DNA of 64,000 nt. Source: Argopecten irradians (lineage: Eukaryota > Mollusca > Bivalvia > Pectinida > Pectinidae). The first letter of the stretch is position 1. Each line of letters opens with the position of its first letter. The translations under genes were made by a program, and so were the position numbers. The notes beneath the pieces were generated by a model. That model was not told where the DNA came from. It made no database searches and was given only the letters and a program-made list of their open reading frames with translations. The DNA lies in NCBI RefSeq assembly GCF_041381155.1, contig NC_091143.1:36694679-36758678 (forward strand). Direction: 5' to 3'. Shown in pieces: positions 49,401 to 62,900 of the stretch.

Positions 49401-50990
49401 ATGATTCAATATTATGATTAAACTATGAACACACTTTTTGAAAATAAAATCGTTCTAAAGATAGAAATAATGAAATGCTTCGTTAAAATAAGATTTGGCT
49501 TCTACCACATTAGCATTTTAAATCACTAGTTAAAATGTCAATCGATTGATTTCCTTTTACTGCATTAACTACGTACCTGTCAGTATCTACATTGTAAATT
49601 AAATACTAATGTTTACACTGTTAGAAAAACAGTAGTTTTTTATTGATCGATGTGATCAAATATTACTTGTATATGAATGGACGCTTACATGAAGTGATAT
49701 TTCTATGTTTTTTATGTTGATTTATGGATCACTACCTCTCATATGTATGTTGGTATATGGTACATTTAACTAGAGTATGTTAGACCATAACAATTAACTT
49801 CATGAACACTATTGTTAAATAATTAATGACTACATCTTTATTTGATTGCAAGTCGAAATATCAAAAAAAAAAAAAAAAAAAATGCAGATGATCATCACCA
49901 GCTTTGAAACACAAGGCTTAGTTATTGTTTTAAGTGTTTAAGTTCTTACTTATTTTTTTCATCCTGATCTTTTTGATACAGTCTTTGTTTATTTTCTGAT
50001 ATTAATGCCTGCCTTGTAGTTTGCTCCTAAATGACCTTAGTTGTCGATGGGCCGTAAAACAAATTGTTTATGTTAACAATAAACCGGTATGATAATCTAC
50101 AGATAACCTGTCTTTTACATCGTACATCCTATGCCATATTGACATTTGTTTTTGAGCTAGAAGTACTCATTTCTACATGCATTTCTACAGTCATATATAG
50201 TATCAATGGGAAAACACATTTAGCTGAATATGTATATTAACAACAGTGACCAGGAAATACAAATACTCCTGGCTGCCGGAAGTTTGCGGTAATCGAGAAT
50301 AACCGTTGCTCAGTGATCTGTACACCCACTTTACCTCTTATCTCAGACATGATTATCTTATCGAGAGTAAATGTCCTACGATTCGTCAACACACATATAC
50401 TGGTAATAACCAAAACGGAGTACACATTTTTTATCTATATGGACAGCCGTTTCATTGGCCCGCGTTGTTATTAATAGATACAAACCGGAATAAGGATTAC
50501 ATGTACATGAGGTGATAAAATCTAACTTCTAATATGGAACTTACAACGGGCGAACTCTTTCTATATATGTTTACTGTAAACATGTTGTCCTAGCAGCATA
50601 CACATGAGTCTGAGAAAAATGTAACAAAATTTCTGGTAATTATATATTGTGTGATTGACTTTAGAAATATGTGCCAGTTATTGAAAGGACAAACACAATG
50701 CACTTATGCACATACAGCTGCATTTCCGCTGACTTAGATGTAAACTAATTACGAACATATTTGCTTATCAGACGCTGTGTTGCTACAAACCGATAACATA
50801 ACTAGTTATATATAGACTGAAAAAGGAGTTTATCGGCTATCCCTTACCTCCAACACACACATTTTAAAACAGTTGTAATGTAAACAAACGTGTTGATTGA
50901 ACCGGTTCAAACATGTCAACACCAACATACCTGCTGCAGTTGATCATCCGTCGCTCCGTGATCCCCAACAACTGCAGCTTCTACTTCCAT
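43488..50990 (-). CDS. SHFL: SHFL-like protein A (Shiftless, inhibitor of -1 ribosomal frameshifting)
   Basis: Seven minus-strand exons: 50990-50931, 47166-47055, 46898-46855, 45597-45466, 45309-45206, 44452-44289 and 43693-43488. They join with compatible phases (0, 1, 0, 0, 2, 1) and give 273 aa; human SHFL is 291 aa. In vertebrates SHFL is an interferon-induced cytoplasmic factor that binds ribosomes and frameshift-signal RNA and ends -1 frameshifting. The match is direct: LKGRFTEEE near the N-terminus; QFACEENDNVWWRKVPTRK; VSKCKKCKKRFEAVPKDREW; FVCGNC; QMNSTTSPCYHCG; STHTCTAPNCYNR; and STGSTVATFLSQGGL at the C-terminus. Cys100 is kept, but the second Cys of the first CxxC pair is Asn103, so that metal site should be incomplete. 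The later pairs (120/123, 143/146 and 163/166) are intact. The 3.8-kb first intron contains R1 scraps and simple repeats. The gene is head-to-tail with SHFL copy B, whose stop codon lies 2.9 kb upstream of this start. Confidence 0.9.
44097..44189. repeat. Imperfect hairpin MITE in SHFL-A last intron
   Basis: ATTATCTTCGCTAAATAATG and CTTCTGATTACGTT pair with AACGTAATCAGAAG and TAATGGCTAGTGAAGATGA, giving arms of about 34 bp and a loop of about 25 nt. Confidence 0.7.
45854..46200. mobile_element. 347-bp MITE, TTAA-flanked, in SHFL-A intron 3
   Basis: The ends AGATGCTCCGCCG and CGGTGTAGCATCT are inverted with exact TTAA on both sides (45850-45853 and 46201-46204). The interior matches the copies at 59698-60036, 55851-56049 and 38290-38640, for example CAAACTTTTCAATGGTGGTA. 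Confidence 0.85.
47793..47842 (-). repeat. R1 head fragment
   Basis: CTGTTAATAGGACGTTAA preceded by ATGGGGGGGCTCCTTA resembles the R1 head after loss of an internal piece. Confidence 0.5.
49230..49345 (-). repeat. Second dispersed repeat type, head region
   Basis: On the minus strand it reads TTAACGTCATATTAACAGTC, AAGGTCATGTAAGGACGTG, GCGGAGTACTAGGAG and GCTTGGCAGCTGC. Its head resembles R1, but its continuation matches the SINE-like type whose tRNA-related end is at 16519-16617. Confidence 0.6.
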
Positions 50991-52403
50991 CGCCGGGACC
51001 CAATAGGGGCTTTAGGGAGCTACGTGCCAGGGCAAACGCTTGAGGTCAGGTTGTTTTACTATAGAGTCTACAATGTTATCACGGCGTGTAAGGTTGCACG
51101 TAAAAACACTTCAATTGTTAAAGACGAGAGGAGTGCACAATACACGGCTACTCATGTGTGCTGTTTCAACGGGTACACACGCTCAATACGGTGCGGAGTT
51201 AACGTAACGCCCTGCACTAATAAATTGTCACATTGATTATTACGTCTAGCTTGAAAAAGTATGAATGTCGCCTATTGGGGTCGGTTTATTCGCCTATGTC
51301 ATTCGAAAGCCCCGAAACGAGATATATAGCGTAACGGCACGTAAAATAGAGCAACCAACTAAATAATTTAGACCACAGTGTTAAACTTTGTTAAAGTTTT
51401 GTACTGTATTATTAAAACAAAGGAATATTAGTTAGCTATTGTGTTCTATAATTAAAGTCTAGGTTCTCATATAACACTAAATAGAAAAAAAAAGTTTGGG
51501 TCCTTCTGCTAAAACTCCAACCAGGGTAGCTTTATTGAAATCAGGCGCATTTTGCACTAAAAAATCCTGAAATTCTAATGCTTTTACCTATTCATTATCA
51601 AAGTTGATATTTTGAACCTAAATCTCAATATGAATTTCCAAATTCATATCATGGTTATCTAGGAATAATTACCTGTCAGAAAACATTTTTACTTTTGAAA
51701 TTCATAATTAGCCAGCCAATCAGCGGCCGGGGTAAAATTCTATCCTGGGCTCAATCTTGTATACACAGGGGCCATTTCGAAGGTCTTTTTTATTTAGTTG
51801 GTTGATCCCTAAAACTCTTCACCTGTCATTCGATAGCTCTACTAGCCGTATTATCAGACACATCGTTTCAAATGTAAGTAATCTAATTCAGCGAAATATA
51901 CCTATTTAAGAAGCCAACTATGTTGACAAATAGAATTGGATATGCACAAAATATTATGAAATTAAACAATGTGCTCCGGAAGATCCATGGCTCTCTGCTA
52001 CGTGCTTACGACACTTGATAAAAAATTCGTCAAGTGTAGTCGAATACAAAACTCCCTAATATTCATTCTTTTCAGTTAATCACCTTATTTTATTTGCTCT
52101 AATTTAAATTGTCGTGCGTTGTTCTTGTTTACCGTGATATTATTTTAATTTTTCATCAAAACTGTTTTTCTTGTGTCATTTACTTTTGCTATGTTTAATG
52201 CATTCGTCGTTATGTCTGTGAAAAAGAACTTTGAAGTCGAGATCGGTTTCGTACTAAAGTCGACATACTTGAACATATCAGGCGATGCATGCACCCACTT
52301 GACCTATACGTCCTAAATCATCAATACTTTGTCCTAAAATGCAATCCTGTATCTTCATCAATGTTTTGTCCTTAAAAATAATGAATTATCTTAAAATATC
52401 AGA

Positions 52404-52509
52404 GCCCGGCACCATAAAACTTTCTCAGACAGATTTTTTACTCAGGTCCCTATGTAAAATCACATACTTGAGTAAAACATTTGTCTGAGAAAATTTCATG
52501 GTGCCGGGC
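52404..52509. mobile_element. 106-bp hairpin MITE
   Basis: GCCCGGCACCATAAAACTTT and the following CTCAGACAGATTTTTTACTC pair with the mirrored right arm ending CATGGTGCCGGGC. Arms are about 43 bp with a few mismatches. Confidence 0.8.
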
Positions 52510-53784
52510 CCAGTGATTTATAAAAAAACCAATGCTTTTGATATGACGTTATTTATCACATTATCACACCTGTCTATTAAGACCACCGAAGAGACTTGGA
52601 AAAAATCTTTATAACCAATAATAGCCTTAATATTATGAAAATTGGACAATATGCAACAGGCCGACAGCGAAGACAAAATATGCTGAAAGTGACCATTTGG
52701 GACCCTGAATACGCGCAGGTGGTCTTTATTCAGAGGCGGTCGCTAGGGCAGGTTTGGCTGTACATGTATAATGATATTATTTCACAGCGATATTCTTCGA
52801 TGTTTGGTCATCATCGATTCTGAAATATTTATTTTAACGTAATCAAGATGATACCAACGGGGAGGAATTTTATTCAGCCAACACATAGTTGAAATAAAAT
52901 AAACGCCCATTTTTATGATCAAATTAGCGGTGTGCCAAGTCACAATTAACTCTGGAGGGCAGAATAGAAAATTAAATCAATTATCGTTTTAATTAATCAT
53001 TGATATTTTAATCAGAATAACAGAGGCATGCACTCAATGGATATGAATATGAAGAACAACCCTCATGATATAATCGATTCACGTTTACAGTTCCGAAATG
53101 AGTCAGAGTAATTTGCTTTATTGATAGCCCACGTATCATGTTCGTCGCCGACAGTTCGTCGAATTCATGAAGGTAAGATCAATGCTTCATACAATACTTA
53201 TTTCTATGCACATAAACACTCTATCAAGTATACTGAAATGTTATTGAATTTGGATAATATGAAGCTCGTTTCAAATATCAAGCGCATGTATTCAACCAAT
53301 ATATAAAACTGTATATTTACAATTTGTTATTTAATAAAATAATACATTTGCCTATTCATCAACAACATTATACATCAATGCATTATCGAATCCAAATCAT
53401 AGTGGACATTTTCTGTCGCAATTGGCAATCACTGGTTAAAATGGTAAAAATGGAATGCATAACTTTGAACAGCTTTAATTTTACCACATGATTAATTTTA
53501 CCACACGATTCGTCAACAGAAGTATAAATGACTGAAATGAAACATTGATATTCGGATTTCACAAAGTAGCCAATTCATGTCTTAAAACTCAGAAGTCAGA
53601 GGAAACATATACGACCACATATATGGGTTGCACCTCTTACTTGTTACTTTCTTTACCATACCATTAATTCATAAGCAAAATCAGCACAATGGTTGCACAT
53701 TCATTCTTACCCAGTCTTTTTCTCCTTAATTAATTATTGATTATCAAATCCTCGACTTCACAAGGAATGGTTTTTATCCACACA

Positions 53785-53790
53785 TTTATT
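53785..53790 (-). promoter_or_regulatory. Candidate polyadenylation signal of SHFL-B
   Basis: AATAAA on the minus strand, 135 bp past the SHFL-B stop codon. Confidence 0.45.
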
Positions 53791-53924
53791 CGTTTGGTTA
53801 TATCACACCATAAAACATCCCTAGTGTCTGATCCTAGAGTTTCACCCATAAAAAATGAGTAATGATATGTTTTTGTCGGATTCACTGCTGTATGATGTGA
53901 TAATCTATAGAACATATCTTGTCC

Positions 53925-56900
53925 TCACTGCTCTGGAATAACAGGTAAGGATGATACGTAGGAATCTAGGGAGCAGAGATCATCCTGATCTAGGAACGTA
54001 TCCACAGTAGAACCAGAGCTGACATGCCTAGAACTGGCGTATATGACCTTCGGTCTGCCCCGCCTAGACTGTGGACTGACACAAACATGTCCCGCCACTG
54101 AATAAAAAAAAATCACAAAGGAAGTGATCAAGATATTCTTAATAAAGGTTATGTGTGAAATAGATTTGGGGCAGAAAGATTAATATAGACTTAATTATTC
54201 GGAACCTGCTGGTTGGGTATTTAGGTAACATCAGCTATACAAGTTGTGTGCATGGGTTGGCAATACACGTAGATGTAAAAGAATAATGATGTTTTAAAAA
54301 ATTTTCAGGTCTGTTTTGTCAGGGGCCACACAGAAAATTTAAGCGACGATAAGCACGAGAGCTGTAGTGTTTTTCAGATTACTTTAGGACTGATCAACGT
54401 CGTTGCACTTTACACAATAGAAATAAGTACATAGTGTATATATAGTATCATATAAATACGGAAAGTTACAACATGTTATGATATATCTTAACGATGTATT
54501 TAAAAGTAACCTCCAAAATATATTTTACCTCCGCCTAAATGCCCATTATGTCCACCTTGATATCGACCAGGGGCTCCATCGTGATCACCTCCCGCCGCCA
54601 TGTTGCCTCCTTGGTTAGTACTTGGTGTGTCTCGGTTATACACCACTTCAACACCATCTACGACAAATCAAACTGATGATTAAATTTTGCTGGCCCCGAT
54701 TTCTTGAGTCTAAAACGACTTCAATCAGTTGACATTTTTGACATACGTTACATATTATAAATGTTGATATTTTCGCGAGTTTGAATTTCGATATTTGCAT
54801 TTTTCCCGATTATTACACCTTGAAACTAGAAGAACAGAACGTGGTTTCAAATATATTCACAATGAAAGTCAACTTCAGGGCCCAGTTGTTCAAAGGCTGA
54901 TTAGGCTAATCACAGTTTAACGATAATTTACAACTCAAGACAAAATTATTTCTGGTAATAGAAATTTTACAAAATTTTATAAAGTTATTTAAGAACTCCA
55001 TTCTTTACTTACTTGCGTTATTTAATGAAGAAATGATTACAACTTTTGCAGTTAATGAGAAATGAAAATTTCACTAATCCTGTGATTAAGCTAATCATGC
55101 TTTGAACATCCGGGCCCTGGAGTAGGATGACATCGGAAAAACATTAGACAGCCAGTATAGGGGAAATAACATTTTTTTCAAGTGATGAAAAAGTGATGAT
55201 AAGATGACAATTTTTAAGTAAGAAGAGATACATTCACATAGCGTGCTATAAAGTCAATGAAATATAATTATTCTGAAAATAGTTCACAAAGGGCAGATGA
55301 TGTATTTCTGAAAAGTATCATTATAGAGTGTGCTTTCCGAGAGTCTATGTGGATGAAGAAAAATAATTAATAAATCTTCATTGTCAATTATAGACAATTC
55401 CTACCTGCGCCAGATTGTCGATTTTGTCCGCCTTGATGTTGTCCGGAAGTAACACCATGGTCACCAACATGTGCTACATGACCATTCACTGTTTGGTTCT
55501 GTCCTGCGGAGGTACGGTTATATACTATTTCTCCTCCTCCTCCGGTCCCTGTATTCCTACTGTCCGCCTGATGGCTCCTAAACCCGTCACAGTCGGGAGC
55601 ATTACAGCTGTGTTGCTGGCGGCTTCGTCTACCACGCCGTTTCGAGGGCGGACGGATTTCTAAAATATTGAGTACAGCGAAATGCTATTTTATTCCAAAA
55701 TGACAATTAAAGGGCTATATATCATAATTACCAATAATATCACTGTAAAGTCATTGCAGATATTCGTTGGTGCTCAAATGACTTTACTTTTCGTTTATTC
55801 ATTCTTTCGAACCAATTGAAAGTAGAAAATATTGATAAAAATATAAAGCGTGTATAAAAGATCTTCTTCGTCTACGGATTTTTGTTCACATGTATTGTTC
55901 TGGGATGTAATTTATATAATTTTACCTGAAAATAAGACACTCACACTTTTCAATAAATTAAGTAACTTCCGTTACTGCACAGAAAAATACTAATCGTCTG
56001 CTCCTGTTATCAATTGATACAATTTTTTTCAGTTGACGGTGAAGCATCTTTAAGCTGTTTTAATTTGACTCATATTCTTATAGCTATTGCTGTTAGTTTG
56101 TGTCATATTATTATGAATCTCTAACTGTTTTCTGTATTATTTCGCGAAATTCGTGAAAAGAAAATAGTACATCATGCGTGAATACCCATGCATATTAAAA
56201 TGTCTAGATATTTTTCGTACCCTGTGTTATCTATTTTAAATAACACTTGAAAACATACCTGTAGGGTAGGCTATGCTTCTGCACTTGTAACATTGACTTC
56301 CCACATCATAACAACCATGTCCGCTTAAAAGAATGAACACCAATGAACAATCTAATTAAAATCAAACTTGTAATTCCACTCCTCTACGATGCTCTACGGC
56401 ACTCTCCAATAGAGTACTGTTCTGGCGCGTGTCAAAGAGCATCGTAGTGGAGCAGAATGAAAAGTCTTATTTTAATATGATTGATCAATGAACAGAGTAA
56501 TAAAGACTAAACAACATTCACAATTAAACCTAAAGAACACTCAACAGTAAAACACAAACCAAAAGAGTAACTTGCCATAATGAAGAAAATGAGATTCACA
56601 TTACTTCTTTGAAAATAAATCTAAAGTCATTGATATATCCTGAATTACGTGTTTTGTACCTGGATCATCTTCTCATCGATATCACGTTAGAGTTTGACCA
56701 ATACGATGAATTCATTACGTTACCATAGCAACTGAGATTAAGAAAAGTACAACACGACGTATTCTATTTTATATATTTTCTTTGATGCGAAGAACCAGTC
56801 TAATGACTTACGGTCGAGATTGAAAGTACTCTTTGACACATTTGATCTCCTACTGTATAAAGTCTTAAGACAAACTGTTTATTACGTTTGCATATGGCAA

Positions 56901-59900
56901 CAGATAGTAAGGAGTTACGCGATAAGACGAAAGAGAAGGAATCGATGCTGCGAAAAGGGCAAAGGTGAAAAGTAGTACTAAAGATAAATTTCATCAATTG
57001 TTTGTTACCTAAATTCATTGCCACATTGACAGCTATAAACAGCCCATCCCCATTCTTTGTCTCGTGGTACTGGGTCGTATTTCACATGACACCGATGGCA
57101 TTTCGATACCTGTTGCAGATTAATGATTAATAAACTTATTTGAAAATGCATTTGGTACAACCATGTTTTTCATGACACCTTTGTTGAATTTTATTGTTTG
57201 GCGACTAGGAACATCCTGTCTACTGACCCAATTTATTATTTGTTTTCATAAAATCATTTTAAAACAATTTTGTTTTTACCATGCGTTCAATTTACATGGT
57301 ACAAGTTATCGGTGGTATAAATTAAACTTAAACTGGTTTTGACAGTATGAGTTACCAATTTCATGAATGACAACCATACCTGATTTTAATGGTACGATTT
57401 ACCAATAACGTTCATGACAACCATACTTAATATGAATGACGATTATAAATATTTATTAAGAATTATCAAAAATATAAAATGGATAGCCAAGGAAATATAC
57501 ATAACAAAGCTATTTCTTTAAACCAAACGGAAAATAAAAATAATGTATAATCATTTGATTCACACATAATGAATCTGTGTGGGAAAAAACACCCAAAGAG
57601 ACATTACCTCTTTTCTGGAGGGCACCTTCCTCCACCAGAAACGGTCGCAATCCTGGCACGAGAAAAGCCGAGTACTTGATCTAATACCGTCGGCAAGACT
57701 CCGAGCGATGTCTGGATCACTCTGGATTGTCTGTATTTCTCCCTAAAATATTTATTATAATTATTATTAATTTTTTTTATAAAATCATATTAGAGCATGG
57801 GACATGTACATGTTTCCATACTTGATACATTAATGATGTGATATTTGATGAAGTAACTTGCACTAGGCAAATACAACTGCAGTTTACATGTACAATGTGC
57901 ATGTATGTACCATTTGTTCACTAAACCTTCGTCAAACATTGCATTTTACAAAAGAGATTTCATGTTTAGTTAGATTTAAGTGAACATAATCATTAAATAT
58001 AGTTTCATCATGAAAAAATTGCATAACGTTAACAAAGAAAAAGAAAAAAAATATCGCGTGGCAAAAACAAAGGCTATGTTGAATTCAATCGTTAATCAAT
58101 GTACAGTCGAGACTGTCTGAGCGACCCCCTGTATGTAGCGACTCCCTGTCTTATGTGACCTTACTTGAGACCCCAAACGTATTTTGCTATATAATGGGTC
58201 TGTCTTCAGCGACTCCCTGTCTTACGTGACAAGCGACCATGTTTTTACAACCCACACAGTATAAAAAGTCTGTCTTGAGCGAATTTTCATTCGCCTGAGG
58301 CCTTAAAGAGGTAGTGTAATTGAAATGTTCCTTCCTTTATTCAGAAAGAAAATTTTAATCCAACAAAAACAAAAAAATAATTATGAAAATCGATCCAGAA
58401 ATCTTCGAGATATTTAAGATCAAAATTTGCCCATTTGCACCTGTTTGAAAAACGCAACTTCCGGTTTGGCTTCGAAGCATTGTGACGTCATATGAGCAAC
58501 ATTCAAGGCAGTGAGAGCGACCACCTGGCGGTACCGCGAACGAAGAAATAGCTTTTTATGAGGGGGAATCGCTATATTGCACACTTTTAAGAATGTTCGT
58601 TTTAGTATATTATTGATACTTTTCTTATATATGATACTTAATGAATTTTGACTAATTTTCAGTCGAATTTCACCTTCGTTTTTCAACGAATTTTCCATAA
58701 ATTCTGTTGTTAGTGCTTAACAAAAAATTGACGTCAATATCATGTTCCGCTGGCGATAAAACTGCCTGTAACATTAGAATATAAATTAAATAGACCACGG
58801 AAAATTATACCATTATTATGGAATCTGCAAATTTTTATCTACGATCATACGGAATTTAATTAAATTTGGTTAAATAACGAAACTGTGACAATCAACTAAA
58901 AATATGTCAAAAGGCATGAAATATATTAAAAAAATTATACAATACCAGGAAATCTGATTTTACAATTAATTGCAATTTGCAAACGTAAAGAATTGATTTC
59001 GACAATGTCAAAGGCCCAATACACGTAACTTTTCAGGGTTTTTTTTAACCACAAACATATATGTACAAGAAAATTTACCACGTTCTCTCTGCATAAAATG
59101 TTAACTGAAGCTAGGTACATTTGTAAGTTGTTACTGAGAAGACATGAACGTGCCTCAGACATTGACATATCTGAGCTTTAATTTCCAATATCGCAAGATT
59201 TTACAGCAATCAACTTAAAGTTCGCTGTTCATTATTTACTCCGTTCATAGGGAGTTTACGGCGTATACATCAAATTTAGTAGATTTTACAGTGATAGGTA
59301 TTTTGTTCTGGTTATGCAAAATACAAGTCCCGGAACGTAAATTAACGTTTTTTGCAACATATACTTGAAGATTTCTTTATAGCGACACATTTCATATCAT
59401 ATGCTTCGGTTTGGTTGCAGAAATAAATGATTCAGTAACCAATGGAACACGCCTCGTCAATCAGTTGGTAATTATAATTGACTGACACATGAATATCGAG
59501 GCTTGTAGCCAATGCTATGGCGGGGGCGGGGCCTTTAGATCTACGGCGACCTCCCGCAAAAAAAACATATTACATAAAAATGCATGCGTTCGTGTCAAAT
59601 GACAGGTTGTTATAGACTTATAGCGATACGATGATCAATATGTTGCAAATATTCCAGTTGTGAATATCAGAAAAATAAATTACAGCCAATTTATTCAAGA
59701 TGCTCCACCGCCGACAGAGTATAAACGATACTCACCATTTGAACTATAATTGGTGTTTAATCGCGTATGTATATACAGGTATCTAATTAACACAAATGAT
59801 AAATTAATTTGATTTTGGTGCATACGTAATCAGTACTTCATTGCATATAGGACATAGTGCCACATATTTTTTCGGGATGCAATTATTTTTATATCTTTAT

Positions 59901-62900
59901 CTTGAAGTAAAATTAGAAGCTCAAACTTTTCAATGGTGGTAATGATGTAAAGTAAGTAACTTTTGTAATACTAAGTGTAAAGTCGTCAGCTCTTGTTTTT
60001 GATAGAGAAAAAAATACCACTTGTCAGAGGTCATCTTCAAAAATGCTGAAATCAAGAAATTGAAGCATATTTTATTCTCTTACCGATTATCGATATTACC
60101 GATTATCGATATTTTGTAAGTTACTACACGCTTCAAAAGTCTGTCGACAGCATAATTTACATTCCCTGTATCTTTTACCATTAATCACTGACAGATACTT
60201 TTAAGGACTTAATTTGCAGTAAACTAATTATTGTATGATATGAAAGATAACTGCAGAGCTTATAATTAACCGACTTGAAAGAAAAATGATAACATGCATT
60301 AAGGTTGTTAATGAATATTTATATGTATAAATATATCGTAAATTGACACATTCGGAAGTCTGAACTACAATGTACATTATTATTGTACCACGGAACACGT
60401 GTGTTTATGACATAAGATTTAGATCTTCGTCGTTGGTAGAGTTTTAAAAGAAAAGAGAACTATTCTTGTACATGTATAAACAAGTGTCGAAAATTATAAT
60501 CAATCTTAATTTCTACAATTCATGTTCGTATTCTGTAAATTATAAAAGGGGTAGAATCTACTGCAGTATTTCATATAACAAACATTAGGCCAATGATGTA
60601 TCTTTATATCATTATACCGACAAAGATACCGACAAGTGCCGAGATATCGGGAAAATGCCGAGGTGAAAAAAACCCAAGTGCCGAGGTCTCCTGATACCGC
60701 TGCTGCCTGCTGCAACAATGCACCGGCATCCTTTGTGCCGAAAACTTGCCATTTTTATCACATTTACAGGAAAAAACTTAAGCTTAGGCATACAAAAAAC
60801 TGTATACGTACGTAAAAAGATAAATTCAAATATAAAGAGGCGATGAGTTATAATGCAATGTTTTCAAATTAATACGCATCGAGCACGAAGCCATCGTGTT
60901 GTCACAACACAGACGTAATCTGTTGCTCACAGTACGTCACTTCCGGTAAAAGGGGGAATTCCCTAAAGTTGAAAATTCTAAAGGTATGTTTTTGAACGGA
61001 GATTACTTTTACGCCTTTTATATGTGAAATGACGCACCGGAAATTTTTTTGCTTCGTGTTATAGTATTTTTTATGGTTAATCAATGATTTTATTTAAGGT
61101 TTGCTTCCACATTACACTACCTCTTTAATAATGATCGATAAAGAGGTGTGAACATCGAACTAAACATCGACTGTTGACTACGATCGGAGTACATTACTGT
61201 GTAACCAGATTGACAGATCATGAAAGATCGTTTTTGTACATTGAAACTGTATTTCATATGTAAATCTGAAGTATCACAACTACCATGAGAGAGAACATGA
61301 TGATATCACGAAACTGCATGCTTGTATGCACCTAGGAACAACTGAAGACGAGTGAAGTTAATCATGGACAGACCACGAAAAATTCTGATGAAGACATTGA
61401 TTTCTATAGAAAGTATTGGTCTAAATATCCTAGGATAAGCCAATGTTTTATAACGTCGGCTTTCCAAGTACCGTCGTACAAGAGTGTGTGGTGTGTCTGA
61501 TTTGGGAGATTGTGGTATGTTTGTGTTGTGTATGCTGCATGGTATTCAACAGGAATTATTGCATTTTTTATAATGGTGTCTCACAGCAGCAAACCCGTCA
61601 GATAACCAGGAGAGACAAATAGACCTGCCACATTAAACTGAAATGACAGTTGTCTTTCTCCGGGTGCTAAGGGCTAAACAAGAATAAGGTCTTTCACAGT
61701 TATACGTTCTGGTTTGAGAAATTTTCAACAACGAAACACTTTTAACTTAAAGTATATATTTTATGCCATACATGTACACATAACTCTCGATAGATCTGAT
61801 GTGAGCGTGCTAGGGTCTTAGAATAAAAAAGAAGCTGGAGTACCCGGAGAAAATCTGAGTCTTCTCACTTCCATATCGTCGGTTAGATGAAAGGCAAATT
61901 CTCATATCGCCTAACTGGGAATTCAAAGTCAACATTACACCGGCTTCTGTATTTCATATCAAACAGACAATGAAATATTTATCCGTTTGGTGTTCTAAAC
62001 ATGGGGACCTACCTCTGTTAGTCTTTGAACGGCTTGCCGAACGGTAGCTGGCTCATCTACAAAAAAAAATCAGAATTAGAATTTTTCTTTCTCCCCCCCC
62101 CCAACTAAAAATATCAAACTGTTATATTTCAACGTAGTTTTGGAGAACGTATTATTTTAAGAAGCACCTTTAATCAAATAATGTTACTTACTTTCCTGTA
62201 TGAAACTAATGACCTCATCGTCGTTCCAGTCGTTGTCTACAAGAAGAGCATCAATTTCCTCCTGAGTGAATCTCCCATGGTACAGCTCTCGTAAATTGAG
62301 TACCTGAAAAACGATACAATTATCTCCACAATATAACATATAATATATAAAAGAACATCTGCATAGTAAATGCCACACTAATCCAGTAGGTAAGTAACAG
62401 AAGGCTTGGTCCAAAATGTCGCCAAAATGATGACTGAATTTTGGCTGTTTTGTATTGAATAAGAAGCAATCTGATTGAAATACAGATCCTTATTATCACT
62501 ACCGTTTGATATGAGGATCTGACAATATCCCATTAGGGGTCACGTCAGGATGACCTTTGGAAATGGCCAATCAAATTGGCACTGCCAGAATCTTGACTGG
62601 GGACGAACTATTTTGAAAAAAGTTGTCCGAATTATTTTCGTGTATGTAGTCATCTCGCCCAAAGTGCACAACAATGCTCAATGTATATGCTTACTGGGAC
62701 GAAATGGCGTTAACAACTGACGTAGAAATGTGTAGAACATGAATTTGATCTGGAGTACACGTGGTAAAAGGTCATCCGAACGTGACCCCATATGGGATAC
62801 TGTGAGATCCTATATTGAACGGAGTGGTTATAAGGATCTGTATTTCAATCAGATTGAATAAGAAGGAGCAAACATTTGAATGATGCGCATTGTTTTCATT

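Larger units (their letters stand above)
51000..53900. other. Intergenic region between the two SHFL copies
   Basis: This 2.9-kb spacer should hold the promoter of copy A and the 3' end of copy B. No TATA box or interferon-type response element could be assigned with confidence. One hairpin MITE lies at 52404-52509. The remaining ORFs are short and have no recognisable product. Confidence 0.5.

Noticed and set aside
50913-51236. 107-codon plus-strand frame
   Set aside because: Its first part is the antisense of the first SHFL-A exon and the rest has no motif.
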